DNA of 64,000 nucleotides from Acidobacteriota bacterium (GCA_016196065.1 JACPYL010000015.1:1-64000); one strand, 5' to 3'; shown: positions 35,238 through 45,494, numbered from the stretch's first letter. Program-made: numbers and translations. Notes: generated by a model from the letters alone, not told the origin.

Positions 35238-38200
35238 CTAGAAGTAGAACTTGGCGCCCAATTGCAGAACGCGTGGACTGCCAACGCCGGGGTTGTAGGT
35301 GTTGGTGTACTGTCCCCAGTTCGAGGCTTTGGAAATTGCGATAGAGTCGCCCGTTTGCCATTGGAAGGGGAAGTGATCCACGTTCACGTTGAAATTCTTG
35401 GAGTTGAAGTTTGGATGGTTGAATGCATTGAACGCTTCCAGCCGAAGCTGGATGGAATAGCGTTCGCCGAACGGAATGTTCTTGAACAACGACATATCCC
35501 AGTTCTGCAATCCACCGCTTCGGAGAAAGTCGCGGGATCCACGGATCGGAGGGCCGACCGTGGGGGTGATTGGATTTCCGCTGCCATCAATCGCGTAGTA
35601 GTACTGGATGGCGCCCCACATGTTGGAGCCATCCACAGCGCCTGACTCGAACGCCCAACCGTTCCCAGTATCGGCCGGTGTGCCTGACATGAAGTTGGTC
35701 ACGCCACTCAGTTGGTAGTTGTCGGTTAGATAGGACAGCCATTTCGGTCCGCCGAAATGCTTGCTGACGCCGGGAATGTCATACACATAGTTCGCGGCGA
35801 ATACGTGCGTGCGATCCCAGCCCGCCGCACGGTAGTCGAGCAGGGCATTGAATGGGTTTTGCGTGTCCTGATCCGAGGTTGCCGTGGTCAAAGACTTCGA
35901 CCATGTATAGACAGCGCCGAAAGTCAGGCCCTTACTGAAGCGGCGCTGCAACGAGACTTGCAGCGAGTTGTAGTTGGATGTGCCGTCGAATTGCAGATAC
36001 GCAATTTGATCGTATCCCTTGTAAGGCACGAGCGGGGCGTTCGTATAACTCGGCCTGCCATAGGCAAGGCTGCCGCTGTAGTTGAGTCCCGCCGCTGTAT
36101 AGATTGGATTCAAGCCGGGCTCGACGTCTGGAACCACGCCGCCTTCGAAGTTGGCGGGGTCCTGTGCTGCCCGGGTGAAAGCGTAGCCGTAGGGAATCGC
36201 GTTGATGTCCCGTGACGTTACCAGGTGGCGGGAGAGTGTGCCCACGTAAGCAACGTCGAGGGTAGTGCCGCGAGCAAGTTCATGCTGGATGCCGAAGCTG
36301 AAGCTGTACACCGTTGGAACCTTACCGTCTCGTGCCGCACCAACGATTCCACCCAGAACGCCGTTTCCGAAATCACCCTGCAAGGTCGGAAGGTTGGCGA
36401 TATTGTTGGCCGCTACTTGTGCTTTTCGTACCAGGGCCGGGTTATTGAAAACAGGGTTGAAGATCAGGTTGCCCTGTACGCGATCGTGCATCATGCCAGC
36501 GCCGCCGCGAAGGATTGTCCTGTGGTTGTTGAACAGGTCGTAGGCAAATCCCAGGCGGGGTTCCGGCATGATTCCGCGGCTGTTCCATCCGCCGGTCGGG
36601 ATTTGATTGCCGGCGGTAAACCGAATGCCGTTCAGAGGATCACCACCCGCTTCAGGATCGATGGTCCCGCCGGAAGTGATGGTTACCGCATTGTTCGAGT
36701 CATAAGCGTTAGGATCGAAGATCGCGATCTGATTCTTGGCATCATATTGCGGAGGAATCCAGGCAAACCTCATTCCGTAGTCGAGAGTGAGGCGGGGCGT
36801 GATCTTCCATGTGTCCTGGAGATAGAACTCAAGTTGGTTATAGCGGAAATATCCAGTGGGACGCGCGGTTGACTGATCAAAGCCGTTGAACTCGCCGATT
36901 AGCGCGCTGGCAAGAGGATCGCCTTTTGTGCAAGGGCCGTCGGGGCAAGTATCGGGCGCGGTCGGCCCGACATCGAAGTTTATTTCACCATTGATATTGC
37001 CCCACGCGATTTGATCCTTGCGGTTTCGCTGGTAGAACATCCCCCCCTTTAACGTGTGGTTTTTCAGGACCCAACTGAGGTTGTCGTTCACGTTGATGGT
37101 CGTGTTCGCTTGTTTCCACGGAGTCGCACCGAGGTAAGGTCCGGGGAAATTCGTTCCCGATAGTCCGCCGAAGTGCATGTCGGGAATGGAATCTGCCTGG
37201 GTGAGGGGGTACAGCAGCGGCATGTCGATTCCATTCTTGCCAACTGAGATGTTTCCACCCACGCTCTCAGCCAGTGAGAGTGTGTGGCTAGGGCCGATCG
37301 AGAATTCATTCAGGATGTTCGGCCGGATGGTGCTGACCAGGTTGGCGGAGAAGTTCCAGCCGGGGTGTTTCTGGGTGCAGCCGCCGGCGAACTGAATCGA
37401 TGTCGAACAGGCAAAAATACCGAACGGTCCGGGGAATGGAGTGAAAGGAGACGCATCATTTTCGCTGTTGTGAATCCAGCGGCCATACAAGCGCTCATTC
37501 GGGGTGAGTTGGTAATCGACCCTGAGGATGTCTTCGCGACGTGGAGCATGGGCTGAGTATGTGGTCGAGAAATTGAAATCTTGTCCCGTTCCATATCCAT
37601 CCACGTTGGGCAATGGATACAGGTTGAGTATTTTTTGAACGTTCTGGAATACCTTGAGCTGCGCGTCAGTCATCCCATCGGTGACGATCTTGTTGTTGAC
37701 GATATTCGGACCCGCGATGGCGATCTGTTTGCCCTCACCGTCGGTGGACTGCGAAAAATCACCCTGCCGTTCCAGGGCCGTGGGCGTATAGAAAGTTGTA
37801 GTTGCGCCCGGCACCAATTGCCGGAAGAACTCCTGGCTCCAGAAGAAAAATAACTTGTCTTTCTTGATGGGACCACCCAACTGGTAGCCAACGTAGTTGT
37901 AGCGATATAAGCCTGGGTCGTTGTGTGGCGGATTTGCGATCGGATCCTTTGGATGTAATTGGTTGTACTTATTGAATGGTTCGTTCGAGTTCAATCCTTC
38001 ATTGCGATGGAAGAAGCGTCCGTTACCGTGCCACTGGTTGCTGCCGCTCTTGGTAGTGATGGCGACCTGGCCGCCCGCGGCTTTGCCAAACTCCGCCTGG
38101 TAGTTTGAAGTCAGGATCTTCACTTCTTCGATCGCGTCCGGATTGATGGTGACGTGGGTCCCGCCATTGTTTCCTGTGTCGACGTTGGAAGCGCCGTCGA

Positions 38201-38810
38201 TCGTGAATTCATGTTGGTTGGCGCGCGTGCCGTTGATGTTGTAAGAATCGATGCCGCCCGTGCCCGACTGATGCCCGTCGAACGTCCCGGACATGCCGGG
38301 AACCAGTTTCAAATAGTCGAGTACGTTGCGGCCATTCATCGCGACATCGTTCAATTGCTTGCTGTTGATCAAATCCGATCGCTCGCCCGAGTTCGACTGC
38401 AACTGGACCTGACCGGCGTCGGCACTGACCGTCACAGACTCAGCGGCCGCGCCCATCGTCAGCACAAATTCGCCCGCGTTCAGTTTGTCGGCAGCGCTCA
38501 AGGCGAAGCCTGAAGTTGCCAGCTTCTTGAAGCCGGAAGCCTCCACGGTGACTGTATAAGTTCCGGGATACAAACCTGGAGCGACGAAGTCGCCGGTTTC
38601 CGACGTCATGACCGTGCGCGTGAATCCATTGGCGGGGTTCGTGATCGTGACCGATGCGCCTTTCACCATGGCACCGCTAGGGTCTTTCACACTTCCGGAA
38701 ATCGTGCCGGATGTGACCTGGGCAAATGAAGTGGAGCAGAGGACACTCCCAATCGCGAGTACTGCGATACAGAGTATGAGGACGGTCTTGATGCAGGGCG
38801 GACGGTTCAT
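35238..38810 (-). CDS. Oar-type TonB-dependent receptor with carboxypeptidase-regulatory-like domain
   Basis: A 1190-residue outer-membrane receptor of the type greatly expanded in Acidobacteria. GGAG before ATG 38810 sets the start. Order: signal peptide (TVLILCIAVLAIGSVLC), carboxypeptidase-regulatory-like domain (~35-125, GTISGSVKDPSGAMVKGASV), plug (~140-250, QLNDVAMNGRNVLDYLKLVPG), and a long beta-barrel ending in the typical aromatic C-terminus GAKFYF. It probably imports or binds large substrates such as oligosaccharides, energised by TonB. It is divergent from a GH30 glycosidase, suggesting a linked glycan substrate (inference). Confidence 0.93.
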   Translation of the reverse strand: MNRPPCIKTVLILCIAVLAIGSVLCSTSFAQVTSGTISGSVKDPSGAMVKGASVTITNPANGFTRTVMTSETGDFVAPGLYPGTYTVTVEASGFKKLATSGFALSAADKLNAGEFVLTMGAAAESVTVSADAGQVQLQSNSGERSDLINSKQLNDVAMNGRNVLDYLKLVPGMSGTFDGHQSGTGGIDSYNINGTRANQHEFTIDGASNVDTGNNGGTHVTINPDAIEEVKILTSNYQAEFGKAAGGQVAITTKSGSNQWHGNGRFFHRNEGLNSNEPFNKYNQLHPKDPIANPPHNDPGLYRYNYVGYQLGGPIKKDKLFFFWSQEFFRQLVPGATTTFYTPTALERQGDFSQSTDGEGKQIAIAGPNIVNNKIVTDGMTDAQLKVFQNVQKILNLYPLPNVDGYGTGQDFNFSTTYSAHAPRREDILRVDYQLTPNERLYGRWIHNSENDASPFTPFPGPFGIFACSTSIQFAGGCTQKHPGWNFSANLVSTIRPNILNEFSIGPSHTLSLAESVGGNISVGKNGIDMPLLYPLTQADSIPDMHFGGLSGTNFPGPYLGATPWKQANTTINVNDNLSWVLKNHTLKGGMFYQRNRKDQIAWGNINGEINFDVGPTAPDTCPDGPCTKGDPLASALIGEFNGFDQSTARPTGYFRYNQLEFYLQDTWKITPRLTLDYGMRFAWIPPQYDAKNQIAIFDPNAYDSNNAVTITSGGTIDPEAGGDPLNGIRFTAGNQIPTGGWNSRGIMPEPRLGFAYDLFNNHRTILRGGAGMMHDRVQGNLIFNPVFNNPALVRKAQVAANNIANLPTLQGDFGNGVLGGIVGAARDGKVPTVYSFSFGIQHELARGTTLDVAYVGTLSRHLVTSRDINAIPYGYAFTRAAQDPANFEGGVVPDVEPGLNPIYTAAGLNYSGSLAYGRPSYTNAPLVPYKGYDQIAYLQFDGTSNYNSLQVSLQRRFSKGLTFGAVYTWSKSLTTATSDQDTQNPFNALLDYRAAGWDRTHVFAANYVYDIPGVSKHFGGPKWLSYLTDNYQLSGVTNFMSGTPADTGNGWAFESGAVDGSNMWGAIQYYYAIDGSGNPITPTVGPPIRGSRDFLRSGGLQNWDMSLFKNIPFGERYSIQLRLEAFNAFNHPNFNSKNFNVNVDHFPFQWQTGDSIAISKASNWGQYTNTYNPGVGSPRVLQLGAKFYF

Positions 38811-38997
38811 GATGTTATCTCCTTCAACGGACATGGTGCGCTCTCATTAAGTTCTGACACGATTCGCACCGGAATTCAGTGATGACAATCACACGATTGT
38901 GGAGGCAATACGACTGGAAAGCAGAGCACTCGCAGACGCGACCAAAGTCTATGAAACGAGGAGCAGCCTGTCTACCATACGATCGAATGGTGAGCGC

Positions 38998-39015
38998 ACT
39001 ATACGTTTGTATAGT
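38998..39015. promoter_or_regulatory. Operator-like palindrome between receptor and GH30 genes
   Basis: ACTATAC-GTTT-GTATAGT is a perfect 7-bp inverted repeat in the 321-base divergent gap 38811-39131. Its size suits a dimeric regulator. A looser CAATC-ACAC-GATTG hairpin occurs at about 38886. No regulator gene is adjacent. Confidence 0.45.
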
Positions 39016-39131
39016 TACTGAATCGGGTGCGGAGACGCGATCATGACATGACTGCTGTGTTTCGAATCCAGCGAGTCGGGCAGTATCTGATTTTTTCGCA
39101 GAACAAAATCGATTATGTACGCGAGGGAAAA

Positions 39132-40565
39132 ATGCCACGCCAATCTACTCGAAGAAACTTTCTGAAGTTTTCGGCCGTTGGCCTGACCGCAACCGCTGCG
39201 GCCGCCCGAAATCCGTTTAAAGGAGGCGCAGCCACGAGCGCACCTCCAACCGGCGAGTTGTCGATGTGGGTAACCAATCAAAATCTGCGTTGCACGCGTG
39301 CGCCGGACATTTCGTGGAAGACATCTTCCGGCGGTTTCGCGGAGAACGTGATCACGATTGATCCGAAGAAACAGTTTCAGACCGTGCTCGGCTTTGGCGC
39401 GGCGTTCACGGACGCCGCCTGTTACATGTTCAACCAGCTCTCCACTCGTGTGCGCGCGCTGTTGTTCCACGAAATGTTCCACCCTTCCGAGTTGGGACTG
39501 AATGTCTGCCGCACCTGTATGGGAGCGAGCGACTACTCCACCAGCGTGTATAGCTACGACGAAGGAGAGGCCGATCCGACGCTGGAGCGCTTTTCGATCG
39601 CACACGATCGCGAATATATTCTGCCGATTTTGCGGGAGGCGCGAAGCGCCAACCCGGAATTGTTCCTGTTCTCGTCCCCGTGGAGTCCGCCGGGATGGAT
39701 GAAATCAGGCGGCTCGATGTTGGGCGGTTCGATGCGGCGGCGTTACCTGCCGGCGTACGCGCAATACTTCGTCAAGTTTCTGCAAGCGTATGCGGCTGAG
39801 GGCGTCCCGGTGCAAGCAGTCACTCCGCAGAATGAAGTCGACACCGACCAGGACGGTCGAATGCCCGCGTGCATCTGGCCGCAGGAATATGAAATCGAAT
39901 TTGTTCAGCATCTGGGACCGCTGCTCGAACAGAACCAACTGAACACAAAGATCTGGATGCTCGACCACAACTACAACCTATGGGGCCGGGCCATCTGTGA
40001 ACTCGACAACCCGGCAGTACGCAAGTATTCGAACGCGATTGCATGGCACGGCTATGTTGGCGGCGCCGAGATGATGAGCAAGGTCCAGACGGCGTATCCG
40101 GATGCGGCAATGCATTGGACCGAGGGTGGCCCTGACTACACTAGTCCCAACTATCTGACGGACTGGGCGTCATGGGGCAAGACATTTGCTGCAGTACTTC
40201 GCAATGGCTGCCGGTCGATTACCGCCTGGAACCTTGCGCTCGACGAGAAAGGCCGTCCGAATCTGGGACCGTTTCCGTGCGGTGGAGTCGTAACCATTGA
40301 TTCGCAAAGCAAGGAAATTACGCGCAGCGGACAATATTGGGCGTTCGCACATTTTTCACGGTTTATTCGCCGCGACGCGAAGCGATTCGATTCGCAAAGC
40401 ACTGGCCGAGATGTAAGTCATATTGGAGTAGAGAATCCCGGCGGCCGGCGTGTCTTGGTTCTTTCGAATACTGGGGCCGACCAGACAGTGACGGTGCAGA
40501 TGGATACCATGCAGGCGGCGATCAGCGTTGCCAGGGATTCCGTGACCACGCTGGTGTGGGATTGA
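39132..40565 (+). CDS. GH30-family glycoside hydrolase, Tat-exported
   Basis: A 477-residue enzyme similar to glucosylceramidases of family GH30. The N-terminus carries a twin-arginine signal (STRRNFLKFSAVGLTATAAAA), so it is exported folded. The barrel has FGAAFTDAACYMF, the acid/base Glu235 in TPQNEVD and the nucleophile Glu331 in MHWTEGGPD, with SPWSPPGWM also typical. The last ~80 residues are the GH30 beta-sandwich. ATG 39132 begins the Tat signal. GH30 enzymes cleave beta-glucosyl, xylosyl or fucosyl links, and specificity is not readable. Its neighbour is the divergent Oar-type receptor. Confidence 0.9.
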   Translation: MPRQSTRRNFLKFSAVGLTATAAAARNPFKGGAATSAPPTGELSMWVTNQNLRCTRAPDISWKTSSGGFAENVITIDPKKQFQTVLGFGAAFTDAACYMFNQLSTRVRALLFHEMFHPSELGLNVCRTCMGASDYSTSVYSYDEGEADPTLERFSIAHDREYILPILREARSANPELFLFSSPWSPPGWMKSGGSMLGGSMRRRYLPAYAQYFVKFLQAYAAEGVPVQAVTPQNEVDTDQDGRMPACIWPQEYEIEFVQHLGPLLEQNQLNTKIWMLDHNYNLWGRAICELDNPAVRKYSNAIAWHGYVGGAEMMSKVQTAYPDAAMHWTEGGPDYTSPNYLTDWASWGKTFAAVLRNGCRSITAWNLALDEKGRPNLGPFPCGGVVTIDSQSKEITRSGQYWAFAHFSRFIRRDAKRFDSQSTGRDVSHIGVENPGGRRVLVLSNTGADQTVTVQMDTMQAAISVARDSVTTLVWD

Positions 40566-40603
40566 TCGAGGAAGGGGCGCCTGGGCCTTGATCAACTGAG
40601 CTC

Positions 40604-42403
40604 CTAAACTTCCGCCAGTTCTTCTTCCAGCAACTGTTTGTTGTAGAGGTCCGTGTAATACCCGTTGAGAGCAATCAGTTCGTCATGGGTGCCAAGTTCA
40701 ACGATGCTGCCTTCGTGGAGGACGGCGATCCGATCGGCATTGCGAACGGTGGAGACGCGATGAGAAATAAAAATGGTCGTGCGTCCGCGCATAATCTCGC
40801 GCAAATGATTGAGGATCTTGTCTTCAGTGTGGGTGTCAACACTGGAAAGAGCATCGTCCAGTACCAGAATGCGTGGGCCGCGTAGTAGAGCCCGGGCGAT
40901 GGCAGTGCGCTGCTTCTGACCGCCGGAAAGTGTAATCCCGCGCTCGCCGACGGTAGTGTTGTAACTTTCGGGAAAGCTCTCAATATCCTGTGCGATGTTC
41001 GCGGCTTCGGCGGCGGATTTGATTTCATCCAGGCTAGCCTCGCCCCGGCCGAGCGCGATGTTCTCGCGAATGGTCAGGCTGAACAGGAACGTTTCCTGGG
41101 GAACAAATCCGATATTGCGCCGTAAAGTTTCGAGAGGGAACTCACGAATGGGGCGGCCATCGATCAGCACTGCACCAGATTCCGCGTCGTAGATGCGCGC
41201 GATCAGGCTGACCAGAGTCGTCTTGCCGCTTCCAGTCGGTCCTACAATCGCAAGACTTGAGCCAGCGGGAATGCGGAGGTTCACGTTCCGCAGAACGGAA
41301 ACTCCGTTGTATCCGAAATTCAGATTGCAGAATTCAACTTCGCCGCGCAGCTCTTCGTGGGGCTGACCGTTCCCAGAACTCTCCGTGGCCTTGGTGAGTT
41401 GCGATTCGGGAGCGACGGGAGACAACTCAGAATTGTCAGCGATCTCCGGCTTCTCCAGAAATATTTCGTTGATGCGAACGAGTGAGGCGGTACCACGCTG
41501 GAAAATATTAATGACCCAGCCGAGCGCGATTACGGGCCACGTCAGTTGCGCCATGTAGGTCGTGAAGGCGACGAAGTCTCCGACGTTCATGCGACCCTGG
41601 ATGACTAGGCGTCCGCCCATCCAGAGAACAGTGACGGCTGCAATCCCGAGCATGAGTTCGAGCGTCGGCCAGAGCATCCCCATCAATCTGGCCAGTCCCA
41701 GGCTGCGGCGGATGTATTCCTGGTTGGCAGCCTCGAAGTTGGCTATCTCAGCGTCTTCCTGCACGTACGCACGGATCACGCGGGCGCCAGAAAAATTCTC
41801 CTGCGCTCGGGCCGAAATGTCCGAAAACATTGCTTGAATTCGTTCGAACCGCTCGTGGATGCGGCGTCCAAAATATTGGATGACGATGCTGGCAACGGGC
41901 AGGGGCAGAAATGCGTAGAGCGTCAGCTTCGGGCTGATCGCCAGCATGAAGGCCAGTGCTCCGGCGGTAAAGACAATGGTATTGGCCGAATACATGATCG
42001 CCGGACCAAGCAGGTTGCGGACGGCGTTCAGATCGTTCGTCGCCTTGGCCATGATGTCGCCCGTGCGATTGCGCTGGTAGTAGGAGTACGAGAGGCGCTC
42101 GAGGTGCGCGAAGAGGTCATTGCGTAGATCAAATTCAATGTCGCGCGAGATGCCGATGACCACCCAGCGAGTCAGAAATTGGAAGATACCCTTTACGAGC
42201 GCGACGCCGATCACCATTAAGGCGTAGGTTGCTAGCTTCTTGGGTGTGACTCCGGCGTTCAGGCCATTCACGGCCCTGCGCAGCACTTGTGGAAAGAGAA
42301 TCCAGACGCCGTTATTGAAGAGGACGCAAATTCCGCCCAGCATCAGGCCGCGACGGTAGCGCGTTAGATAGGGGACGAGCGGGCGTAAACTCTTTGGCAC
42401 CAT
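40604..42403 (-). CDS. ABC exporter half-transporter (MsbA/multidrug type)
   Basis: A 599-residue fused permease-ATPase. The six-helix permease spans about 1-320; the ATPase has Walker A GPTGSGKTT, signature LSGGQKQR, Walker B ILVLDDALSS and the H loop ISHRVST. The linker before the ATPase is unusually acidic and polar (SELSPVAPESQLTKATESSG). It works as a dimer, exporting a lipid or drug; the substrate is unknown. Its 5' end overlaps a short upstream frame. Confidence 0.92.
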   Translation of the reverse strand: MVPKSLRPLVPYLTRYRRGLMLGGICVLFNNGVWILFPQVLRRAVNGLNAGVTPKKLATYALMVIGVALVKGIFQFLTRWVVIGISRDIEFDLRNDLFAHLERLSYSYYQRNRTGDIMAKATNDLNAVRNLLGPAIMYSANTIVFTAGALAFMLAISPKLTLYAFLPLPVASIVIQYFGRRIHERFERIQAMFSDISARAQENFSGARVIRAYVQEDAEIANFEAANQEYIRRSLGLARLMGMLWPTLELMLGIAAVTVLWMGGRLVIQGRMNVGDFVAFTTYMAQLTWPVIALGWVINIFQRGTASLVRINEIFLEKPEIADNSELSPVAPESQLTKATESSGNGQPHEELRGEVEFCNLNFGYNGVSVLRNVNLRIPAGSSLAIVGPTGSGKTTLVSLIARIYDAESGAVLIDGRPIREFPLETLRRNIGFVPQETFLFSLTIRENIALGRGEASLDEIKSAAEAANIAQDIESFPESYNTTVGERGITLSGGQKQRTAIARALLRGPRILVLDDALSSVDTHTEDKILNHLREIMRGRTTIFISHRVSTVRNADRIAVLHEGSIVELGTHDELIALNGYYTDLYNKQLLEEELAEV

Positions 42404-42563
42404 GCAGTGTAGTAGATGAGATTGTAGCAGCGGCGGGTGCGCTTTTTGACAGGGTGGGCCATAGCACTACGTAAGCGGAGGCTAGCAGCAGTGCCGTCCA
42501 GAGCCACAGCATGCCTTCCGCGAAGAATGTCATGCCTGCGGAGAGGATCTCAGCGAGATGCAT
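42312..42563 (-). CDS. Possible small single-span membrane protein overlapping the ABC gene
   Basis: An 83-residue frame with GGAG six bases before ATG 42563. The first half looks protein-like (AEILSAGMTFFAEGMLWLWTA, split over a hydrophobic helix to VVLWP), the second half does not. It overlaps the ABC gene start by 92 bases, so it could couple translation or be spurious. The rest of the gap 42404-42722 shows nothing further. Confidence 0.25.
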   Translation of the reverse strand: MHLAEILSAGMTFFAEGMLWLWTALLLASAYVVLWPTLSKSAPAAATISSTTLHGAKEFTPARPLSNALPSRPDAGRNLRPLQ

Positions 42564-42722
42564 GGTCAGCTCCGAGCTACGAACTCCAGGCTGTGAAAGA
42601 TCATCGCAAATTCGTATGAATCGCTCACAGCTTGAGTCCCGGCAAAAGTGCCCGGTCGAGACGGATTGCCTCCCGCTCGGCCGGGGTGTTAGGAGAGAAG
42701 TCGCTTGCTTTGCGTCAAACTC

Positions 42723-43205
42723 TTACTCTTGGTCGTGATTCTGCATATGTTCGCTCATGCGCGATTGATGTTTCGCCTTGAGCTGGGCCAGCTTTGTTTT
42801 CTGCTCGGGCGTTAGGATCTGCATGAGTTCCGCGTGGGTGCGAGCCTTCTGGACGAACAGTTCCGTCAATATCGGAGTGTTCTGCGCCGCGAGTGCGCGG
42901 ACTTTGGCTTCGTCAAACGTGCCGCTGTCTTCCAGGGCGCTCATGTCCTTGTGGGCTTGCATGAGCTGCTTCATGAGCGGCTGGACCGTGGCCTTATCCT
43001 TTTCCCTGATGGCCTTGGCCTGGTCTTGTTGAGCCTGGGTCAGGTCGAGGGCGTCGGAAAGATAGTTGAACATGTGGTCGCCAAATCCGAAATCACCCAT
43101 CGATCCACCGTGGTGATGCATGCCCTGCGCCAGCGCGGCGGCTACTGCCAGTACGACTACCAAGGCGGTTCCGGCTGCGAAAAACCGAGTACGATTTACT
43201 TTCAT
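42723..43205 (-). CDS. Spy/CpxP-family periplasmic chaperone-like protein
   Basis: A 160-residue exported helical protein. The signal peptide (FFAAGTALVVVLAVAAALAQG) is followed by a His/Met-rich segment (GMHHHGGSMGDFGFGDHMF) and the two LTxxQ-type motifs of the family: LDLTQAQQDQAKAI and LTPEQKTKLAQL. AGGAGG before ATG 43205 sets the start. Spy/CpxP proteins hold unfolded proteins or report envelope stress. It is divergent from the CpxRA-like pair and is probably their target; the His-rich part may bind metal. Confidence 0.88.
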   Translation of the reverse strand: MKVNRTRFFAAGTALVVVLAVAAALAQGMHHHGGSMGDFGFGDHMFNYLSDALDLTQAQQDQAKAIREKDKATVQPLMKQLMQAHKDMSALEDSGTFDEAKVRALAAQNTPILTELFVQKARTHAELMQILTPEQKTKLAQLKAKHQSRMSEHMQNHDQE

Positions 43206-43377
43206 GTTTCCTCCTGAGTCCGGGGCAGACCGGATTGTCATGTTGATAGGAACACGTCTTCGCAATGGACGCGGTAAAGAGTCGGTCAAGCGCGGTAAAG
43301 TTTTGTAAAGCGAATCCTGGAAGATAACGGAATACAATCACAAATCTTTACCGAGCGGTGCCCTGGCGCGGTGTTTA

Positions 43378-44124
43378 ATGAAGAAGAATGAGCGGCGCGG
43401 AATGACGAACCGGAATATGGATTGTGTACTCGTGGTAGACGATGACATCGAGCTGTGTGGCTTGGTGCAGGAATACCTGACCTCGGAAGGATTCACGTCG
43501 GAGGCTGTCCACGACGGGGAACAGGGCTTGCAGCGAGGGCTCTCGGGAGAATATGCCCTTGTCGTGCTCGATGTGATGTTGCCGGGGATCAATGGCTTTG
43601 AAGTGCTGCGCCGCCTGCGCAGCGTGTCGAAGATTCCCGTCCTGCTGCTCACCGCGCGGGGAGAAGACGTCGACCGCATCGTCGGCTTGGAGATCGGAGC
43701 CGATGACTACCTTCCTAAACCGTTCAATCCGCGCGAACTGGTGGCACGCATTCGAGCGATTCTAAGGCGAGCCAAACCGAGCAAGGCTGCTGACGCCGCT
43801 CCTGAGATTCTCGCCGTCGGCGATGTGGAATTGGATCCTGCAACGCGCAACGTCTACCGCGCCGGTGCTCCGGTGGACCTGACTTCCGTCGAATTCAATT
43901 TGCTCGAAGTCCTGTTGCGGGAGGCGGGACGAGTCGTGACTCGCGAGCGGCTGGTTAACGCTGTTCTGAGCCGGAAGTTCATGCCATTCGATCGCAGCAT
44001 CGATATGCACGTCAGCAAAGTGCGGCGGAAACTCGGCGACTCGGAGGAGAACGGCGACCATATCAAGACGATCCGCGGCGTCGGGTATATGTTCGCGAGG
44101 CCGGGAGCGAGGGCGCAGAAGTGA
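43378..44124 (+). CDS. OmpR/CpxR-type response regulator
   Basis: A 248-residue regulator: receiver with DDD, the phospho-acceptor Asp in LVVLDVMLPG and Lys in DDYLPKPF, followed by a winged helix (LTSVEFNLLEVLLREAGRVV; DRSIDMHVSKVRRKLGD). ATG 43378 or 43402 could be the start. The last codons overlap the kinase start as GTGA. Divergent spy and the kinase type point to an envelope-stress role like CpxR. Confidence 0.93.
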   Translation: MKKNERRGMTNRNMDCVLVVDDDIELCGLVQEYLTSEGFTSEAVHDGEQGLQRGLSGEYALVVLDVMLPGINGFEVLRRLRSVSKIPVLLLTARGEDVDRIVGLEIGADDYLPKPFNPRELVARIRAILRRAKPSKAADAAPEILAVGDVELDPATRNVYRAGAPVDLTSVEFNLLEVLLREAGRVVTRERLVNAVLSRKFMPFDRSIDMHVSKVRRKLGDSEENGDHIKTIRGVGYMFARPGARAQK

Positions 44125-45494
44125 GAAGCCTGTTCCTGCGAATATTTCTTTCGTTCTGGGCGGCGGTCGTGCTGTTCCTTCTGCTGGCATTGATCGTGAT
44201 TCGCGCCACAACCCCCGCGCGTGAACCGGGCGTCGAGCTGGCCAAGGCGCTCGCGGAAGCGGTCAACGCTTTTCGCAGTGGCGGGGAGCACGCGGCGGGC
44301 CAATACCTCGAAGACTTACAGCATGCGCAACACATCCGGGCCTATGTCTACGATCCATCCGGTCGTGAGATCACCGGCCGCCTGGCGCCGCCCTGGATAG
44401 AAGAGATGCGGCGCACCGGGCAGCACCGTCATCATTCCTGGATGGAGGCCATGATGGCGCCGCGGCTGTCCCGCCAGTCCCTGACCATCGACGGCCAGCC
44501 CTACATGATCGTTGTGGAAGTGTTTACCGGGTCCACTGTTTTTTTTGGGCCCCATGAAATCCCTGGCCTCGGCCTCACCATCCTTGTGATCTCTTCGGGC
44601 CTGGTGTGTTTTCTACTGGCCCGGTCGCTCACCAATCCGGTGACGCGATTGCGCAGTGCGGCGCAGCGGCTGGCGGCGGGTGACCTGACGGCTCGCACGG
44701 GAGCTCCCAAGGGCGGACGGCGCGACGAACTCGCACAACTCATGCGCGATTTCGACCGCATGGCGGAACGGATTGAAGCTTTGATGGACGCGCAGTCGCG
44801 GCTCCTCAAAGATGTCTCTCACGAGCTGCGGTCTCCGCTGGCGAGGCTCAGTGTCGCGCTCGGGCTGGCGCGCCAGAAGGCGGCTCCGGAAGCCGAGACT
44901 GCGCTGAATCGTATCGAGCTGGAAGCCGATCGCCTCAACCAGTTAATCCAACGGCTGTTGACAATTTCGCGGCTGGAAACCGGCTCCAACGGAATCCTGA
45001 AGAAGCGCCTCTCGTTGCGAGAACTGTGCGAGGCGATTGCCCACGATGCGGAATACGAAGGACAGGGACGCAGGTGTTGCGTCGTCGCGGAACCGACCGA
45101 CGAATATTGGGTCGAAGCGGCTCCGGATTTGTTGCGCAGCGCGATCGAAAATGTGGTGCGCAATGCAGTCCGCTATACGGCGGCAGGTACCACCGTCGAA
45201 GTCCACTTGGAGCGGCGAATTGGGGATCAGGGCGAAGAAATTGCGATTCGCGTCCTCGATTCCGGTCCGGGCGTACCCGAGGAGTCTCTGCAACAGATAT
45301 TTCAGCCTTTTTACCGCATCGACGATGCCCGCAATCGCCAAACAGGCGGCGCTGGATTAGGATTATCCATAGCCGACAGGGCAATTCGGTTACACGGCGG
45401 CCGGGTGCGTGCATCCAACCGTGTTGAGGGTGGTTTAGAGGTCGAAATCCGGATTCCAGCGGCTCCGGCGTTTGCTCTTCCCGCCCATTCCTGA
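44121..45494 (+). CDS. CpxA-like sensor histidine kinase
   Basis: A 457-residue kinase starting at GTG 44121 inside the regulator stop. An N-terminal helix (IFLSFWAAVVLFLLLALIVI), a periplasmic sensor of ~130 residues, a second helix (GLTILVISSGLVCFLLA), HAMP (NPVTRLRSAAQRLAAGDLTA), HisKA with SHELRSPLARL and an ATPase with GGAGLGLSIADRAI. It pairs with the preceding regulator and probably senses envelope or metal stress. Confidence 0.93.
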   Translation: MRSLFLRIFLSFWAAVVLFLLLALIVIRATTPAREPGVELAKALAEAVNAFRSGGEHAAGQYLEDLQHAQHIRAYVYDPSGREITGRLAPPWIEEMRRTGQHRHHSWMEAMMAPRLSRQSLTIDGQPYMIVVEVFTGSTVFFGPHEIPGLGLTILVISSGLVCFLLARSLTNPVTRLRSAAQRLAAGDLTARTGAPKGGRRDELAQLMRDFDRMAERIEALMDAQSRLLKDVSHELRSPLARLSVALGLARQKAAPEAETALNRIELEADRLNQLIQRLLTISRLETGSNGILKKRLSLRELCEAIAHDAEYEGQGRRCCVVAEPTDEYWVEAAPDLLRSAIENVVRNAVRYTAAGTTVEVHLERRIGDQGEEIAIRVLDSGPGVPEESLQQIFQPFYRIDDARNRQTGGAGLGLSIADRAIRLHGGRVRASNRVEGGLEVEIRIPAAPAFALPAHS

